A stretch of 64,000 bases of DNA from NCBI GenBank assembly GCA_024743255.1, contig JANSWY010000002.1:124001-188000 (forward strand), read 5' to 3'. Position 1 is the stretch's first letter, and each line of letters opens with the position of its first letter. Positions 8,533 through 17,866 of this stretch are shown here, in pieces. This DNA is from a bacterium (GTDB lineage: Bacteria > Bacteroidota > Bacteroidia > Cytophagales > Cyclobacteriaceae). Under the pieces are notes generated by a model, which saw only the letters and a program-made list of their open reading frames with translations, did not search any database and was not told the origin of the DNA. Made by a program: the position numbers and the translations under genes.

Positions 8533-11500
8533 TTATTTCTTCTCAATTATCAATGCTGGTATATTCAATGATTTGTAAAGCTCATTATAAGCTTTCATTT
8601 CTATATTGATAATATTGTCTCTCTCGTTCTCATATACTTCCCAATCTTCCATCAAATCCTTAAATCGATCTTTAGCACCCTGAGTCAATTTTGGATCTGG
8701 TTGATCAATGTAGTTCATTAGTTGCAGAAGCTGAGAATTCAGTTTGTTATTGAAATTAATCACATCCTGAAATGTCTTCTGTTTCTCCTGAACCAAATTC
8801 TCTTCCCAAGCATTAATTCTATCTTTTATCTCTTTGCCCTTGCTCATCAAAGTATCAGCATCTTCATTTCCTTTCAAGAGTTTGGCATACTTGGCTAATT
8901 GATCTTTCGCAGATCGCATTTGATTCACTGATTCATGCATGTCTACGAGCGTATTCTCAATACTTAAAAGAATCTTTTGTTGTTCAGTAAAATCCTGTGA
9001 AGTTGATTTAACTTTTGGATTAGGAAGTATAGTAGCCACTGTTTCAACTGTATCTTCCTCTAATGATAGCCTTAAAGTATATTCTCCCGGAGCAACCGCA
9101 GATCCTGAATGACCTCCAAATACAAATAGCTTATTCACTGAAGGAATTGATTCCCGGTTGAAGTCCCAAGTAAATCTATTAAAACCTTTCTTTGATGGTA
9201 GTGCTTCAGGTTTTGCAGGTCCACCTGGCCAGGTTTTGAAGTCTTCATCTTCCCTGTTGGTGTAGGTTCTAATTACATCATCACCCACTAAAATGTCTAA
9301 TCGCAAATCAAGAGAATCTGCATCTTGATCAAGATAATAATCAAAGGTTACTCCACTTCTGGGGTTTCTACCTTGACCTACAGCCTCAGAAACCCCACCA
9401 AAAATTCTATAGCTGTCCTTAGGTTTGAAAATTTCTACTGATTTGTTGTTAGTACTTATGTTTTGCAATAAACCAAGATCATCCAGAATCCAGAACCCTC
9501 GTCCGGATGTAGCAGCTATCAAATCATTGTCTTGAATTGTAAGGTCATTAATTGCTACGACAGGTAAATTCAATTTCAGTTTCTGCCAATTTTCTCCATT
9601 ATTAAGAGAAACGTACAATCCAGTTTCAGTTCCTGCATACAATAAGCCTTTTCGTTTCTTATCAGCTCTGACAACTCTTGCAAATCCATTCGGATCATCA
9701 AGGCCGTTTACAATTTTAACCCAGGTATTTCCGTAATCATTGGTTCTAAAAATATAGGAATTCAGATCTAATGATTTATATCTCATTACTGCCACATAAG
9801 CAACAGCAGGGTCATGTTCAGAGATGTCAATGCTATTGATGATACCATCAGAAACTCCAGGAGGTGTAACATTCTGCCAACTTTCACCGCCATTCTTGGT
9901 GATATGTAATAATCCATCATCACTACCTGCATAGAGTACGCCTTCCTCATGTTGAGATTCTATCAATGCTGTAAGTGTGTTATAGTTTTCACCGCCAGCT
10001 GCTTCATTAGTGTATGGTCCACCACCTGGGCCATGTTTATCTTTTTCATTTCTTGTCAAATCAGGGCTTACAACCGTCCAATTTATACCTTCATCCATAG
10101 TCTTAAACACCACATTACCAGCATGATAAATAGTCTTTCTATTATGAGGAGATGAAATGATTGGAGCATTCCAGTTGTATCTGTATTTCGCATCTTTTGG
10201 AGCAATACTTAATCCCAACTCAGGATATTCTTTAATCGACTTTTGTGCTCTGGAAGATTTTGTCCATTTGCTTATATTCCCCTGATAGGTACCTCCATAA
10301 ACTGTCTCTGGGTTATCAGGGTCAAACGCAATAAAAGCACTTTCTCCACCAGCTACAGAATACCAATCTTTCCAATCTATACCTGCGTCATTAGTTCGAC
10401 TCGCTATAGCTATTGCAGAATTATCCTGCTGACCTCCATAGACATTGTAAGGCACCTGATTATCAGCAATCACCCGATAAAACTGTGAAGTTGATTGGTT
10501 CTTCTGGGTGCTCCAGCTTTTACCTCCATTAAAGGATATGTTGGCACCACCATCATTGGAATTTATCAGATTAGTATTATCATTTGGGTTAATCCATAAA
10601 TGGTGATTATCCCCATGTGGTACAGGAATATCAGTGAAGCTATTACCTCCATCTATGGATTTCATTACTGGAGCATTTAATACATAAACTACATTCTCAT
10701 TTTGAGGATCCGCAAAAATCTCCATGTAATACCATGATCTTGCAATATTTACTCTATTACTATTGACTTGCTGCCAGGTCTTCCCAGCGTCATCAGATCT
10801 ATAAACTCCACCTTTTTCACCTTCAGCTTCAATTACCGCGAAAACACGCTCAGGATTTGCTCTTGAGACAGATATTCCCGATTTACCGAATTCTTCAGGC
10901 AGGCCTTCAGTCATTTTATTCCAGGTATCACCTCCGTCAATAGATTTATACAACCCAGAATGCTCTCCACCTGATTCAATAATCCATGGGTAACGACGAT
11001 GTTGCCACATTGAAGCATATAGTATCCTTGGATTGTTCATATCCATGGACAAAGAGGATGCTCCCGTATTTGCATTCACATATAGCACCTGCTTCCAGGT
11101 TTTACCTCCATCGTTGCTTCTATAAATTCCTCTTTCTTTAGTAGGCCCATATTGCGCACCCTGCGCTGCTATATAAATGATATCAGGATTCGAGGGGTGT
11201 ATGATTACGTCGGAAATGTGACGTGTTTTGTCTAACCCTAAATGGGACCAAGTTTTACCAGCATCCATTGATTTATACACGCCATCACCCATAGAAGTCA
11301 TTACTCCACGGGCCGGATGTTCTCCCATGCCAACTACCACTACATTAACATCACTTTCAGAAACCGCAATTGCTCCAACAGATCCTGTCTTAAAGAAGCC
11401 GTCAGAAATGTTTTTCCAGGTAATGCCATCATCTGTGGTTTTGAAGACTCCTCCTCCGGTAGATCCCATAAAATAAGTGTGAGGTTGTCCAATCACTCCT

Positions 11501-11733
11501 GTAGAGGTCACACTTCTGCCACCTCTGAAAGGACCAATGTTTCTCCATTTTAATCCGTGAAACAAGGAATCAGCTAATTCGATTAATGGTGTTGATTGTT
11601 GAGATTTCTTTTTCTTTTTTTGAGCAGCAATTGATAATGGCAGCAATAGCAAACAAATTAAAAGTACTTTAATTGATATATTGAAATTGCTTTGAGTGCT
11701 AAATGTAGCTTTTAGAGAAGAGAAGCGAATCAT
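8533..11733 (-). CDS. Secreted VPS10/BNR-repeat beta-propeller protein
   Basis: 1066 residues. A long N-terminal region ends in a signal peptide (hydrophobic stretch about 21-36, A-A-Q). The body consists of repeated Asp-box/BNR blades of the form S-x-D-x-G-x-T-W (for example [32 protein letters not shown]), giving a sortilin/VPS10-like propeller over roughly residues 60-740. A beta-sandwich-like part follows, then a helical C-terminus (about 920-1060). Proteins of this layout are very common in Bacteroidota and often mislabelled glycosyl hydrolase; the substrate is unknown. No T9SS sorting domain is evident. The gene is monocistronic by spacing. Confidence 0.8.
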   Translation of the reverse strand: MIRFSSLKATFSTQSNFNISIKVLLICLLLLPLSIAAQKKKKKSQQSTPLIELADSLFHGLKWRNIGPFRGGRSVTSTGVIGQPHTYFMGSTGGGVFKTTDDGITWKNISDGFFKTGSVGAIAVSESDVNVVVVGMGEHPARGVMTSMGDGVYKSMDAGKTWSHLGLDKTRHISDVIIHPSNPDIIYIAAQGAQYGPTKERGIYRSNDGGKTWKQVLYVNANTGASSLSMDMNNPRILYASMWQHRRYPWIIESGGEHSGLYKSIDGGDTWNKMTEGLPEEFGKSGISVSRANPERVFAVIEAEGEKGGVYRSDDAGKTWQQVNSNRVNIARSWYYMEIFADPQNENVVYVLNAPVMKSIDGGNSFTDIPVPHGDNHHLWINPNDNTNLINSNDGGANISFNGGKSWSTQKNQSTSQFYRVIADNQVPYNVYGGQQDNSAIAIASRTNDAGIDWKDWYSVAGGESAFIAFDPDNPETVYGGTYQGNISKWTKSSRAQKSIKEYPELGLSIAPKDAKYRYNWNAPIISSPHNRKTIYHAGNVVFKTMDEGINWTVVSPDLTRNEKDKHGPGGGPYTNEAAGGENYNTLTALIESQHEEGVLYAGSDDGLLHITKNGGESWQNVTPPGVSDGIINSIDISEHDPAVAYVAVMRYKSLDLNSYIFRTNDYGNTWVKIVNGLDDPNGFARVVRADKKRKGLLYAGTETGLYVSLNNGENWQKLKLNLPVVAINDLTIQDNDLIAATSGRGFWILDDLGLLQNISTNNKSVEIFKPKDSYRIFGGVSEAVGQGRNPRSGVTFDYYLDQDADSLDLRLDILVGDDVIRTYTNREDEDFKTWPGGPAKPEALPSKKGFNRFTWDFNRESIPSVNKLFVFGGHSGSAVAPGEYTLRLSLEEDTVETVATILPNPKVKSTSQDFTEQQKILLSIENTLVDMHESVNQMRSAKDQLAKYAKLLKGNEDADTLMSKGKEIKDRINAWEENLVQEKQKTFQDVINFNNKLNSQLLQLMNYIDQPDPKLTQGAKDRFKDLMEDWEVYENERDNIINIEMKAYNELYKSLNIPALIIEKK

Positions 11734-11883
11734 TGATTTGGGTTAGTTTAGGTAAAGTATTTAGAACAAATAAGTTATAAATACATTTGCTCTTGAATTT
11801 TCCCAAACATAATAATTATTGAGCTCTCTTAAACTTTGGTCTAACAAAAAACATTAGATAATAACACTCTTTCAGATGATTAT

Positions 11884-12345
11884 CTACTGAACATCCAAAC
11901 TCAATTCTTTTGCAAATTTCTCCACTTGATATTTAAACTGATCTGAGTCGTTCATTGTAAAAAGCGTCAGAAGTTTACTTTCATCATATTTCAGACTTAG
12001 GGTAAACTCAGTATAGTTAACCCAATATTCTCGTGATCTGGATGCTGCTTTATACTTTTTGTTCTCCCTTGACACTTGTAAACATTCTAAACGATGGAAT
12101 TGAAGGGTCTTGCCTGTTGGTATTCCAACTATTAGGAATTTATCGTTGATAATTTTGTTTATGGTATCAATAGACGTGATATACTTAGTCGTCCACAATG
12201 TTAAAACCAACATTAGACATATAAATGAAGCTACATACCAACTCAAGAATATGAAGTAAGTAGCCATTGGAACCAACAAAACAAGAAGTGTCCATCTGAG
12301 TCCGTTTGGGAAATAGTACCTCTGGTATATTACTTTTTTATTCAT
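11884..12345 (-). CDS. Small two-helix membrane protein of unknown function
   Basis: 153 residues. Two adjacent hydrophobic segments (about 18-34 and 36-53) form a membrane hairpin, followed by a roughly 95-residue cytosolic beta-rich domain. The shape resembles small bacterial PH-like or YcxB-type membrane proteins, but I do not recognise a family. It lies 67 bp downstream of the LytTR response regulator on the same strand and may be the last gene of that operon. Confidence 0.55.
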   Translation of the reverse strand: MNKKVIYQRYYFPNGLRWTLLVLLVPMATYFIFLSWYVASFICLMLVLTLWTTKYITSIDTINKIINDKFLIVGIPTGKTLQFHRLECLQVSRENKKYKAASRSREYWVNYTEFTLSLKYDESKLLTLFTMNDSDQFKYQVEKFAKELSLDVQ

Positions 12346-12412
12346 ATTGCTAAGATCTAATGGAATTGATGATTCTAAAAGAGGACAATAAAATTATAGG
12401 GACTAAACATGA

Positions 12413-13093
12413 TTAAAGTAGCGTCATCACTATCTGACGATATGTCTGCCCAATAGGTATTTCTGATTCTCCCAAACTTATCCGATTTCCTTTTATTGAT
12501 TGGATTTTGTTCTTTGAAACCAGAAATGACTTATGTACTCTAATGAAATTTGAACTGCCTAATAATTTTTCAAATGTAGAAATCTTCTCCAGCGTGGTGA
12601 TAATTCTATCTGCTAAAAAGACTTTACAATAGTTCCCAAACGCTTCAATGTATTGTATTGAATCCGGGTCTACAAAATGCTGTTCTTTGTCTCCCTTAAT
12701 CGTTAATCGTTTCGCATGTTCATCTGTGTTTTGTAAAATGCTGCTGGGTGGTTGTATCTTGTTAATAGCTTTTACAAAACGATCAAATGAGAAAGGTTTG
12801 AGTAAATAATCAACAACATTAAGTTCATAGCCTTCAAGCGCGTGTTCTTTGTATGCTGTTGTAATTATTACTTTTGGTTGGTGGGTAAGTGTTTTAAGAA
12901 ATTCAAGGCCTGACATATTAGGCATCTTAATATCAAGGAATATTAAATCAACAGATTCTTGATGTAATTTACCCATTGCTTCCATTGCATTGTAGCAATT
13001 TCCAACCTTATTCAAATGATTTAACTCATCACAATATCCCTCGATTATGCGATGTGCAATTGGTTCGTCATCTATGATTACGTAGTTGATCAT
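12413..13093 (-). CDS. LytTR-family response regulator
   Basis: 226 residues. A receiver domain (about 1-120) has the acidic pair D8-D9, phospho-acceptor Asp54 (F-L-D-I-K-M-P) and conserved Lys in L-L-K-P-F. A LytTR DNA-binding domain (about 130-225) shows Y-I-E-A-F-G-N-Y and R-V-H-K-S-F-L-V. The start overlaps the kinase stop (ATGA, 13090-13093), so the two are translationally coupled. It should be phosphorylated by the neighbouring LytS-type kinase and bind direct-repeat LytTR sites; targets are unknown. Confidence 0.92.
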   Translation of the reverse strand: MINYVIIDDEPIAHRIIEGYCDELNHLNKVGNCYNAMEAMGKLHQESVDLIFLDIKMPNMSGLEFLKTLTHQPKVIITTAYKEHALEGYELNVVDYLLKPFSFDRFVKAINKIQPPSSILQNTDEHAKRLTIKGDKEQHFVDPDSIQYIEAFGNYCKVFLADRIITTLEKISTFEKLLGSSNFIRVHKSFLVSKNKIQSIKGNRISLGESEIPIGQTYRQIVMTLL

Positions 13094-13899
13094 TTAAGGT
13101 CTAATTCAATTCTGGCCTGAAATTCATCTCCAGTTCTCTGAGTCGTGAATATATGCTTTTTAGGATAGATAAGCTCAAGTCTTCTTTTCAGGGTATTTAA
13201 TCCAATGCCTTCAGATGATTCATCTTGATTGTAAAATCGGTTCCTTACATCAAAAACCAGATAACTATTAGTTACACAAAGATGGGCTTTTAAATAGGGG
13301 TTATCACTAATCACTTCCAATCCATGTTTAACTCCATTTTCAATTAACGTAACTAGCAGGAGTGGAGCAATATTTGCCTCTTGATTGTCAATTTCAGTTT
13401 CTAATTCAAGTTGAGTTCCATCCTTATATCTAATACTATGTAGATGCATATATTTCTGCAAATATTCTATTTCGTCAGCAATAGAAACACGTTCTTTATC
13501 ACCTTCATAAATTACAAACCGCATAATATCAGACAATTGTAAAATTACATCCGGAGTATCTTCCGATTTCTCACGAGCCAATCCGTAAAGGTTGTTTAAG
13601 GTATTAAAAAAGAAGTGAGGGTCTATTTTGCTTTTAAGTGCTGAAAGCTCTGTTTCTACCCGCTCATTTTTAAGCTGACGATATTCTTTCCATCTCTCAA
13701 ATAACCAGGATAAAACTACATAGCCCAGGGTGCTTGAAAACACTGCTACAGAAAGCCAGAAATAAGTAGATAGGATCGTCACGTCCTGATTAAGTATCCG
13801 GGCTGACTCCCAGCGTGATTTGAACTCAATCATTGCAAGCAGAGAAGTTGAAAGCAATAAGAAGATAATGATCGGTTTATAGACCTTGCTCAATTTCAT
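13090..13899 (-). CDS. LytS-type sensor histidine kinase
   Basis: 269 residues from ATG 13899; a GTG two codons upstream is less likely. Two N-terminal membrane helices (about 9-28 and 40-64) are followed by the His_kinase domain with K-I-D-P-H-F-F-F-N-T-L-N-N, where the His is the phospho-acceptor. A HATPase segment follows, with L-I-E-N-G-V-K-H-G (N-box) and G-I-G-L-N-T-L-K-R-R (G-box). It lacks a large extracellular sensor, so the signal is probably read in the membrane. It forms an operon with the LytTR regulator. Confidence 0.9.
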   Translation of the reverse strand: MKLSKVYKPIIIFLLLSTSLLAMIEFKSRWESARILNQDVTILSTYFWLSVAVFSSTLGYVVLSWLFERWKEYRQLKNERVETELSALKSKIDPHFFFNTLNNLYGLAREKSEDTPDVILQLSDIMRFVIYEGDKERVSIADEIEYLQKYMHLHSIRYKDGTQLELETEIDNQEANIAPLLLVTLIENGVKHGLEVISDNPYLKAHLCVTNSYLVFDVRNRFYNQDESSEGIGLNTLKRRLELIYPKKHIFTTQRTGDEFQARIELDLK

Positions 13900-14111
13900 A
13901 AGCACAATTTAAAAGCTCTTTGTGCTCTTGCAAAGTACGGTTGATGAACATAGCTGTTTCCGTGATATACATAGCTCAAACAATGTCCAATGTGAGTAAA
14001 GTAGAAATTGGAACTTAATACATGTTTAACAACCTAGTTGGTCATTAAAATTTTATTCATCAATTGACCTCAGTTAGGTTACTGCCATGTTTCATTAAAA
14101 ACTCAATAAAA

Positions 14112-15239
14112 ATGTTATTCAAAAAGAATTATGCTATTCTGGGGTTGTGTTTGCTGTTATTTTCTAAATCATACTCCCAAAAAGAACCAGCCGTCTCAGC
14201 ACTTCAAATCAAGAATTTTCAAGAAAAATTGGATTATGAGATTCCAAAAATATTAAAGGAGAACAAAGTACCTGGATTGGCAATTGCCATACTTGATAAA
14301 AACCAGGAAATGATTAAAAAAGGATACGGCTGGGCTGATGTTGCAAAAAAAGAACCTGTTAACTCTAATACAGGTTTTAATATTGGATCTGTATCGAAGT
14401 TGTTTACAGCATGGGCAATAATGGATCTTGTTAATAAGCATAAGATCAACCTTGATTATCCTGTGGAAGAATACCTCACTCGATGGAAACTGCCCAAATC
14501 TGAATTCGATAACTCTAAAGTAACCATTAGACACATATTAGGCCATACAGCAGGGCTCTCTGTACATGGATATGGAGGTTATCAGCCAAAGAAAGAACTT
14601 CCTACTTTGGAAGCGTCTTTAAATGGTAAATTCCGAAGTGATGAAAAAGTGTTTATAGAACATGAGCCTCAGACAAAATGGCAATATTCCGGTGGTGGAT
14701 ACACCATTCTGCAATTAGTAATTGAGGAAGTTACGGGTGAGTCTTTTGATGACTATATGGAGGATGTCCTATTTGATGAATTAGACATGGATCAAACCAG
14801 TTTTGAAATCAGTTATAAAATCCTGAAGAAATCTTCAAAAGCTTATGATGAACAGGGGCAACAAATAGAATTAGAAAGGTTCACTGCTCAAGCTGCTGCT
14901 GGTTTGCATACTAACCTCGATGATATGATCATATTTGCTAAAAATAACCTTAATGGTAGCTCTGTTCTGACTGCTGCAAATAAGAAAGAGATGCAAACCC
15001 CAACAGAACTCTCCAAGGGAAGATATGGACTTGGATACGCGCATTTCCCTGTGGGTCCAGGTAAGTTTGTAACTGGTCATGCTGGCTCCAATGATGGTTG
15101 GGAAGCAGCTATGATGCTTGATTTATCAGATGATACAGCAATTGTAATGCTCAGTAATGGTTCCAATGGTAAAAAGGTACTTATCACTATTCTCAAGAAA
15201 TGGATGCAGTGGAAGATGAGTTTGCAGACAGGGCCTTGA
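14112..15239 (+). CDS. Class C beta-lactamase-fold serine hydrolase, secreted
   Basis: 375 residues from ATG 14112, chosen because a signal peptide starts there (hydrophobic core, then S-Y-S-Q); an in-frame ATG at 14064 adds 16 residues without signal character. The serine beta-lactamase/PBP-like motifs are present: Ser93-V-S-Lys96, Tyr in W-Q-Y-S-G-G-G-Y and the third motif T-G-H-A-G. This is the general 'serine hydrolase' family of esterases and peptidases. Nothing shows it is a resistance beta-lactamase. It is convergent with yiaA over a good terminator. Confidence 0.85.
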   Translation: MLFKKNYAILGLCLLLFSKSYSQKEPAVSALQIKNFQEKLDYEIPKILKENKVPGLAIAILDKNQEMIKKGYGWADVAKKEPVNSNTGFNIGSVSKLFTAWAIMDLVNKHKINLDYPVEEYLTRWKLPKSEFDNSKVTIRHILGHTAGLSVHGYGGYQPKKELPTLEASLNGKFRSDEKVFIEHEPQTKWQYSGGGYTILQLVIEEVTGESFDDYMEDVLFDELDMDQTSFEISYKILKKSSKAYDEQGQQIELERFTAQAAAGLHTNLDDMIIFAKNNLNGSSVLTAANKKEMQTPTELSKGRYGLGYAHFPVGPGKFVTGHAGSNDGWEAAMMLDLSDDTAIVMLSNGSNGKKVLITILKKWMQWKMSLQTGP

Positions 15240-15277
15240 GTCCTAATTGAAGAGTTGGGTTTTAAAGTTGATCAACA

Positions 15278-15305
15278 AAGCACAGAGGATTTCCCCTCTG
15301 TGCTT
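15278..15305. terminator. Terminator hairpin between convergent genes
   Basis: An 11-bp perfect stem (AAGCACAGAGG at 15278-15288, its complement at 15295-15305) encloses a 6-base loop in the 74-bp gap between the convergent serine hydrolase and yiaA genes. There is no long T run, but placement and stem strength suit a bidirectional terminator. Confidence 0.7.
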
Positions 15306-15313
15306 GACCTTAT

Positions 15314-15745
15314 TTAATCATTTAGTTCCTTATAATTCAATTCTTTGTCGTTCTCTTTATTGTGCATAATGATATCCCTGGTATTCTTCTGTACAGTGAT
15401 AGCTCCAAATAGCGACATTATGAATGCAAAAGCATAAAAACCCTTTTCGCTTGGCAACATTTCCGCATTCCATAATCCAATTACCAATAGTACAACCGAC
15501 AATATGGTTACAAACCAACATATTCCATAATATATATCTGTAACAGGTATATCCTCCAGTTTATCACGTACGCTCTTTTGTAATGATACCACTGCAAATA
15601 ATCCAAACATCAGGATTGTAAAGTAGTATCCCTTTTCATTCAACAACATGTCTGCCCGGTAAAGACCAATTAAATAACCAATGATCCCTACACCTAGTAC
15701 TATCCATGAAGCCGCAACAAAAGCGTTTGATGTTTTTTGTGTCAT
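15314..15745 (-). CDS. yiaA: YiaA/YiaB-family inner membrane protein
   Basis: 143 residues made of two similar halves. Each half has two membrane helices and a shared motif: [15 protein letters not shown] in the first and [15 protein letters not shown] in the second, then L-Q-K-S-V-R-D and V-Q-K-N-T-R-D. This internal duplication is the signature of the YiaAB two-helix family; its function is unknown. It is divergent from the TetR regulator, separated by 93 bp, and may be controlled by it. Confidence 0.85.
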   Translation of the reverse strand: MTQKTSNAFVAASWIVLGVGIIGYLIGLYRADMLLNEKGYYFTILMFGLFAVVSLQKSVRDKLEDIPVTDIYYGICWFVTILSVVLLVIGLWNAEMLPSEKGFYAFAFIMSLFGAITVQKNTRDIIMHNKENDKELNYKELND

Positions 15746-15838
15746 GATTAATTTTAGTTTGATTTACCTGTAAAACTAAAAGACACGCAAAACACTTTCT
15801 AGACAGGATTGTACAGAACCCGAAATTGCAGATTACGT

Positions 15839-16387
15839 ATGGCAGAGGAACTCAATAACAAGGAAAAGTGGATTTTAACTGGTTATGATCTATTTGGTAG
15901 AATCGGACCCGAGGCACTAAATGTAGAAAAATTATCCAACATTGTAGGGCTGAACCGTTCCAGCTTTTACCACTATTTTGGAGATATAGCAGTCTTTGAA
16001 TCCCATCTTCTGGATTACCATATAAGCAAATACCAGATGTTTCACGACATCATTAAGGATTACGACAAGTTTGAAATGCTTTTTGAAGATGATGTAATGA
16101 GACATAAGGAAGTGTTAGCTTTTCAACGTCAGTTATTGATAAACCTCTCTGTTCCAAAATACAATGAATGCTCACTAAAAGCCCGAACCTACACCGAAAA
16201 GAAGACATACGAGCTGTGGTCTGCATTCAACAATGTAGAAAAAGACTCGGAAGAGCAATGGACACTTTTTAGAGCTATCAGGGATTTTTACTATATCCAT
16301 TATGGCCAGGCGGATGGACAAACGGATAAAACCGACCCCAAAGATGTGTTGGTGCTACTCCATTCATACTTTAGTCAAAATAAATGA
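15839..16387 (+). CDS. TetR/AcrR-family transcriptional regulator
   Basis: 182 residues from ATG 15839; the longer frame would need a TTG. The N-terminal helix-turn-helix (about 10-55) contains G-P-E-A-L-N-V-E-K-L-S-N-I-V-G followed by S-S-F-Y-H-Y-F-G-D, the typical TetR recognition helix. The C-terminal ligand domain is helical and matches no subgroup I can name. It is divergent from yiaA, so that gene and itself are the obvious targets. Confidence 0.8.
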   Translation: MAEELNNKEKWILTGYDLFGRIGPEALNVEKLSNIVGLNRSSFYHYFGDIAVFESHLLDYHISKYQMFHDIIKDYDKFEMLFEDDVMRHKEVLAFQRQLLINLSVPKYNECSLKARTYTEKKTYELWSAFNNVEKDSEEQWTLFRAIRDFYYIHYGQADGQTDKTDPKDVLVLLHSYFSQNK

Positions 16388-16426
16388 CCCTTTAGTGTTT
16401 ATTGAATTACAAACCATAAATACTCC

Positions 16427-17086
16427 ATGTTCTACCCACTAAACCTTAATGGCATAGAAATATTCCCATTATTCGGAGATGCTTTGAAAGGCAAGCCCCA
16501 CATATTTGATTTCTCTTCGAACAACCCAAAAACATTGGAATATGACCCAGCTAATTTCGATCAATTCAATAAAATGGTTTTTGATGAAATCAGAAACTCG
16601 TCCTGTGAATGGGGAATTGGAAGATATCTTGAGGAAAGAAAAAGTCTGCTGAGAGATTATCCAAATATCATTGAAGAGGAGAGGTATTACCATTTAGGTC
16701 TTGATATTGTCGTTCCATATGATACACCAATGTATGCCCCGTTGAATGGTGAAGTATACGCAACGGGTAAAGAAACTCAGATTGGAAATTATGGAGGGTA
16801 TATCATGTTGAAGCATATAGTCAATGAAGTTGTCTTTTATTCATTTTACGGGCACCTCAAAACACCACATTCTGTTAACCCAGGAGATAAAATAGTGGCT
16901 GGTCAGGAGTTTACAAGAATAGGGAAAGAAAGTGATAGTGGGGGTTGGTTTTGCCATACCCATTTACAAATTCTAACCCAGCAAGCAATTGACAAAGGAT
17001 ACACTAATTGGGGATACATTTCTCCTAAAATGATGGCATCTGTGGAAAAATACTTTCCATCTCCATACTTTCTATTCAAATATTAA
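16427..17086 (+). CDS. M23-family (LytM-type) metallopeptidase domain protein
   Basis: 219 residues. The LytM fold lies at about 85-185, with zinc ligands His89 and Asp93 (H-L-G-L-D) and H177-x-H179 (C-H-T-H-L), plus the conserved G-H-L strand and P-G-D-K-I. There is no signal peptide, which is unusual for a cell-wall endopeptidase; cytosolic M23 paralogues of this type are common in Bacteroidota and have no known substrate. It follows the TetR gene by 39 bp on the same strand. Confidence 0.8.
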   Translation: MFYPLNLNGIEIFPLFGDALKGKPHIFDFSSNNPKTLEYDPANFDQFNKMVFDEIRNSSCEWGIGRYLEERKSLLRDYPNIIEEERYYHLGLDIVVPYDTPMYAPLNGEVYATGKETQIGNYGGYIMLKHIVNEVVFYSFYGHLKTPHSVNPGDKIVAGQEFTRIGKESDSGGWFCHTHLQILTQQAIDKGYTNWGYISPKMMASVEKYFPSPYFLFKY

Positions 17087-17090
17087 AGGT

Positions 17091-17252
17091 TTAAAGGATA
17101 TCTCCCTCTGCAACAAGGATAAAAGTGATGATGAGACATAGAATGATTAGTCCCATCACAATAAAAGTATGAATAGTTCCCCCGTAACCAAAGAAGTTTG
17201 CTGACCAAACCAGGAGGGTAATAATGATGAGTACGTTGAGCAACCTTTTCAT
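17091..17252 (-). CDS. Lmo0937-family small membrane protein (53 aa)
   Basis: A 53-residue frame starting at ATG (complement 17250-17252), MKRLLNVLIIITLLVWSANF, then F-G-Y-G-G-T-I-H and a second hydrophobic helix ending in A-E-G-D-I-L. Two short helices around a G-G-x-I-H turn are the hallmark of the Lmo0937/DUF5670 family of tiny membrane proteins. A longer overlapping frame on the same strand (17083-17277) has a His/Cys-rich, non-protein-like translation and is a shadow. Its stop lies 5 bp from the convergent M23 gene. Confidence 0.75.
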   Translation of the reverse strand: MKRLLNVLIIITLLVWSANFFGYGGTIHTFIVMGLIILCLIITFILVAEGDIL

Positions 17253-17470
17253 TACATTCATTCAGCTCCTCATCCAAAAATTATTGGGATCAATTTCCAA
17301 CTTTACAAATACTGCAAAGAAGATTTGCGGAGGTGACAAATGTATGGCTATTATGACTAGTAACCTAATCGTCAGTTAACCAACAGATTAAAAATCAGAA
17401 TAATAATCCACTTCAGTAAAAAAGCACTTCACGAATTTCCTGTCCGATAATATGCTGTCACGAAATAACA

Positions 17471-17538
17471 TCGGCAAAATAGAAACATATTTCAAATAGG
17501 TTCGTTACCTTAGTAACTTCGGCAAAACAGAAAGATAT
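17471..17538 (+). promoter_or_regulatory. Direct repeats flanking an inverted repeat upstream of padR
   Basis: TCGGCAAAATAGAAACATAT (17471-17490) recurs as TCGGCAAAACAGAAAGATAT (17519-17538), 18 of 20 identical; the second copy runs into the padR start codon. Between them lies GTTAC-CTTA-GTAAC (17504-17517), a perfect inverted repeat. The placement suits an autoregulatory PadR operator (inference). Confidence 0.5.
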
Positions 17539-17866
17539 GAAAAGAGTAACGATTGGTGAGTTTGAAGAGCTATGCCTGCTAATGGTAGGAGTATTGTATG
17601 AAGATGCTTATGGTGTATCTGTAAAAGATGAAATAAAGAATCGAACAGGGAGAGATGTCACCATCAGTTCAATCCACTCAACACTTGTCAGGCTGGAAAA
17701 GAAAGGGTTGCTTAAGTCGTATATGGGAGGAGCAAATGAGATTAGGGGAGGAAGGGCAAAGCGCATTTTTGAAATGACTGCCACTGGCAAGCAGGCAATA
17801 AATGAAGCCCGGGATTTGAGAAACCAACTCTACACTGACATTCCTAAACTGGTATGGGAGAAATGA
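17537..17866 (+). CDS. PadR-family transcriptional regulator
   Basis: 109 residues. The winged helix contains E-E-L-C-L-L-M-V-G-V-L at the start, S-S-I-H-S-T-L-V-R-L-E-K-K-G-L-L as recognition helix and wing entry, and a final T-A-T-G-K-Q-A-I. This is the typical short PadR layout. The stop overlaps the permease start (ATGA at 17863-17866), so the two are translationally coupled, as is usual for PadR plus prefix-domain permeases in Bacteroidota. Confidence 0.9.
   Translation: MKRVTIGEFEELCLLMVGVLYEDAYGVSVKDEIKNRTGRDVTISSIHSTLVRLEKKGLLKSYMGGANEIRGGRAKRIFEMTATGKQAINEARDLRNQLYTDIPKLVWEK

Noticed and set aside
14034-14078. LytTR boxes before the serine hydrolase at 14112 (TCAGTTAGG, CTAGTTGGT)
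   Set aside because: One good match, but its partner is poor and 36 bp away, which does not suit a LytTR dimer.
14112-15239. Antibiotic-resistance beta-lactamase
   Set aside because: The fold and S-x-x-K are shared by many esterases and peptidases; nothing points to lactam hydrolysis. The same holds for the protein at 21739.
17083-17277. 64-codon minus-strand frame
   Set aside because: His/Cys/Tyr-rich translation without structure; the frame at 17091-17252 gives a convincing small membrane protein.
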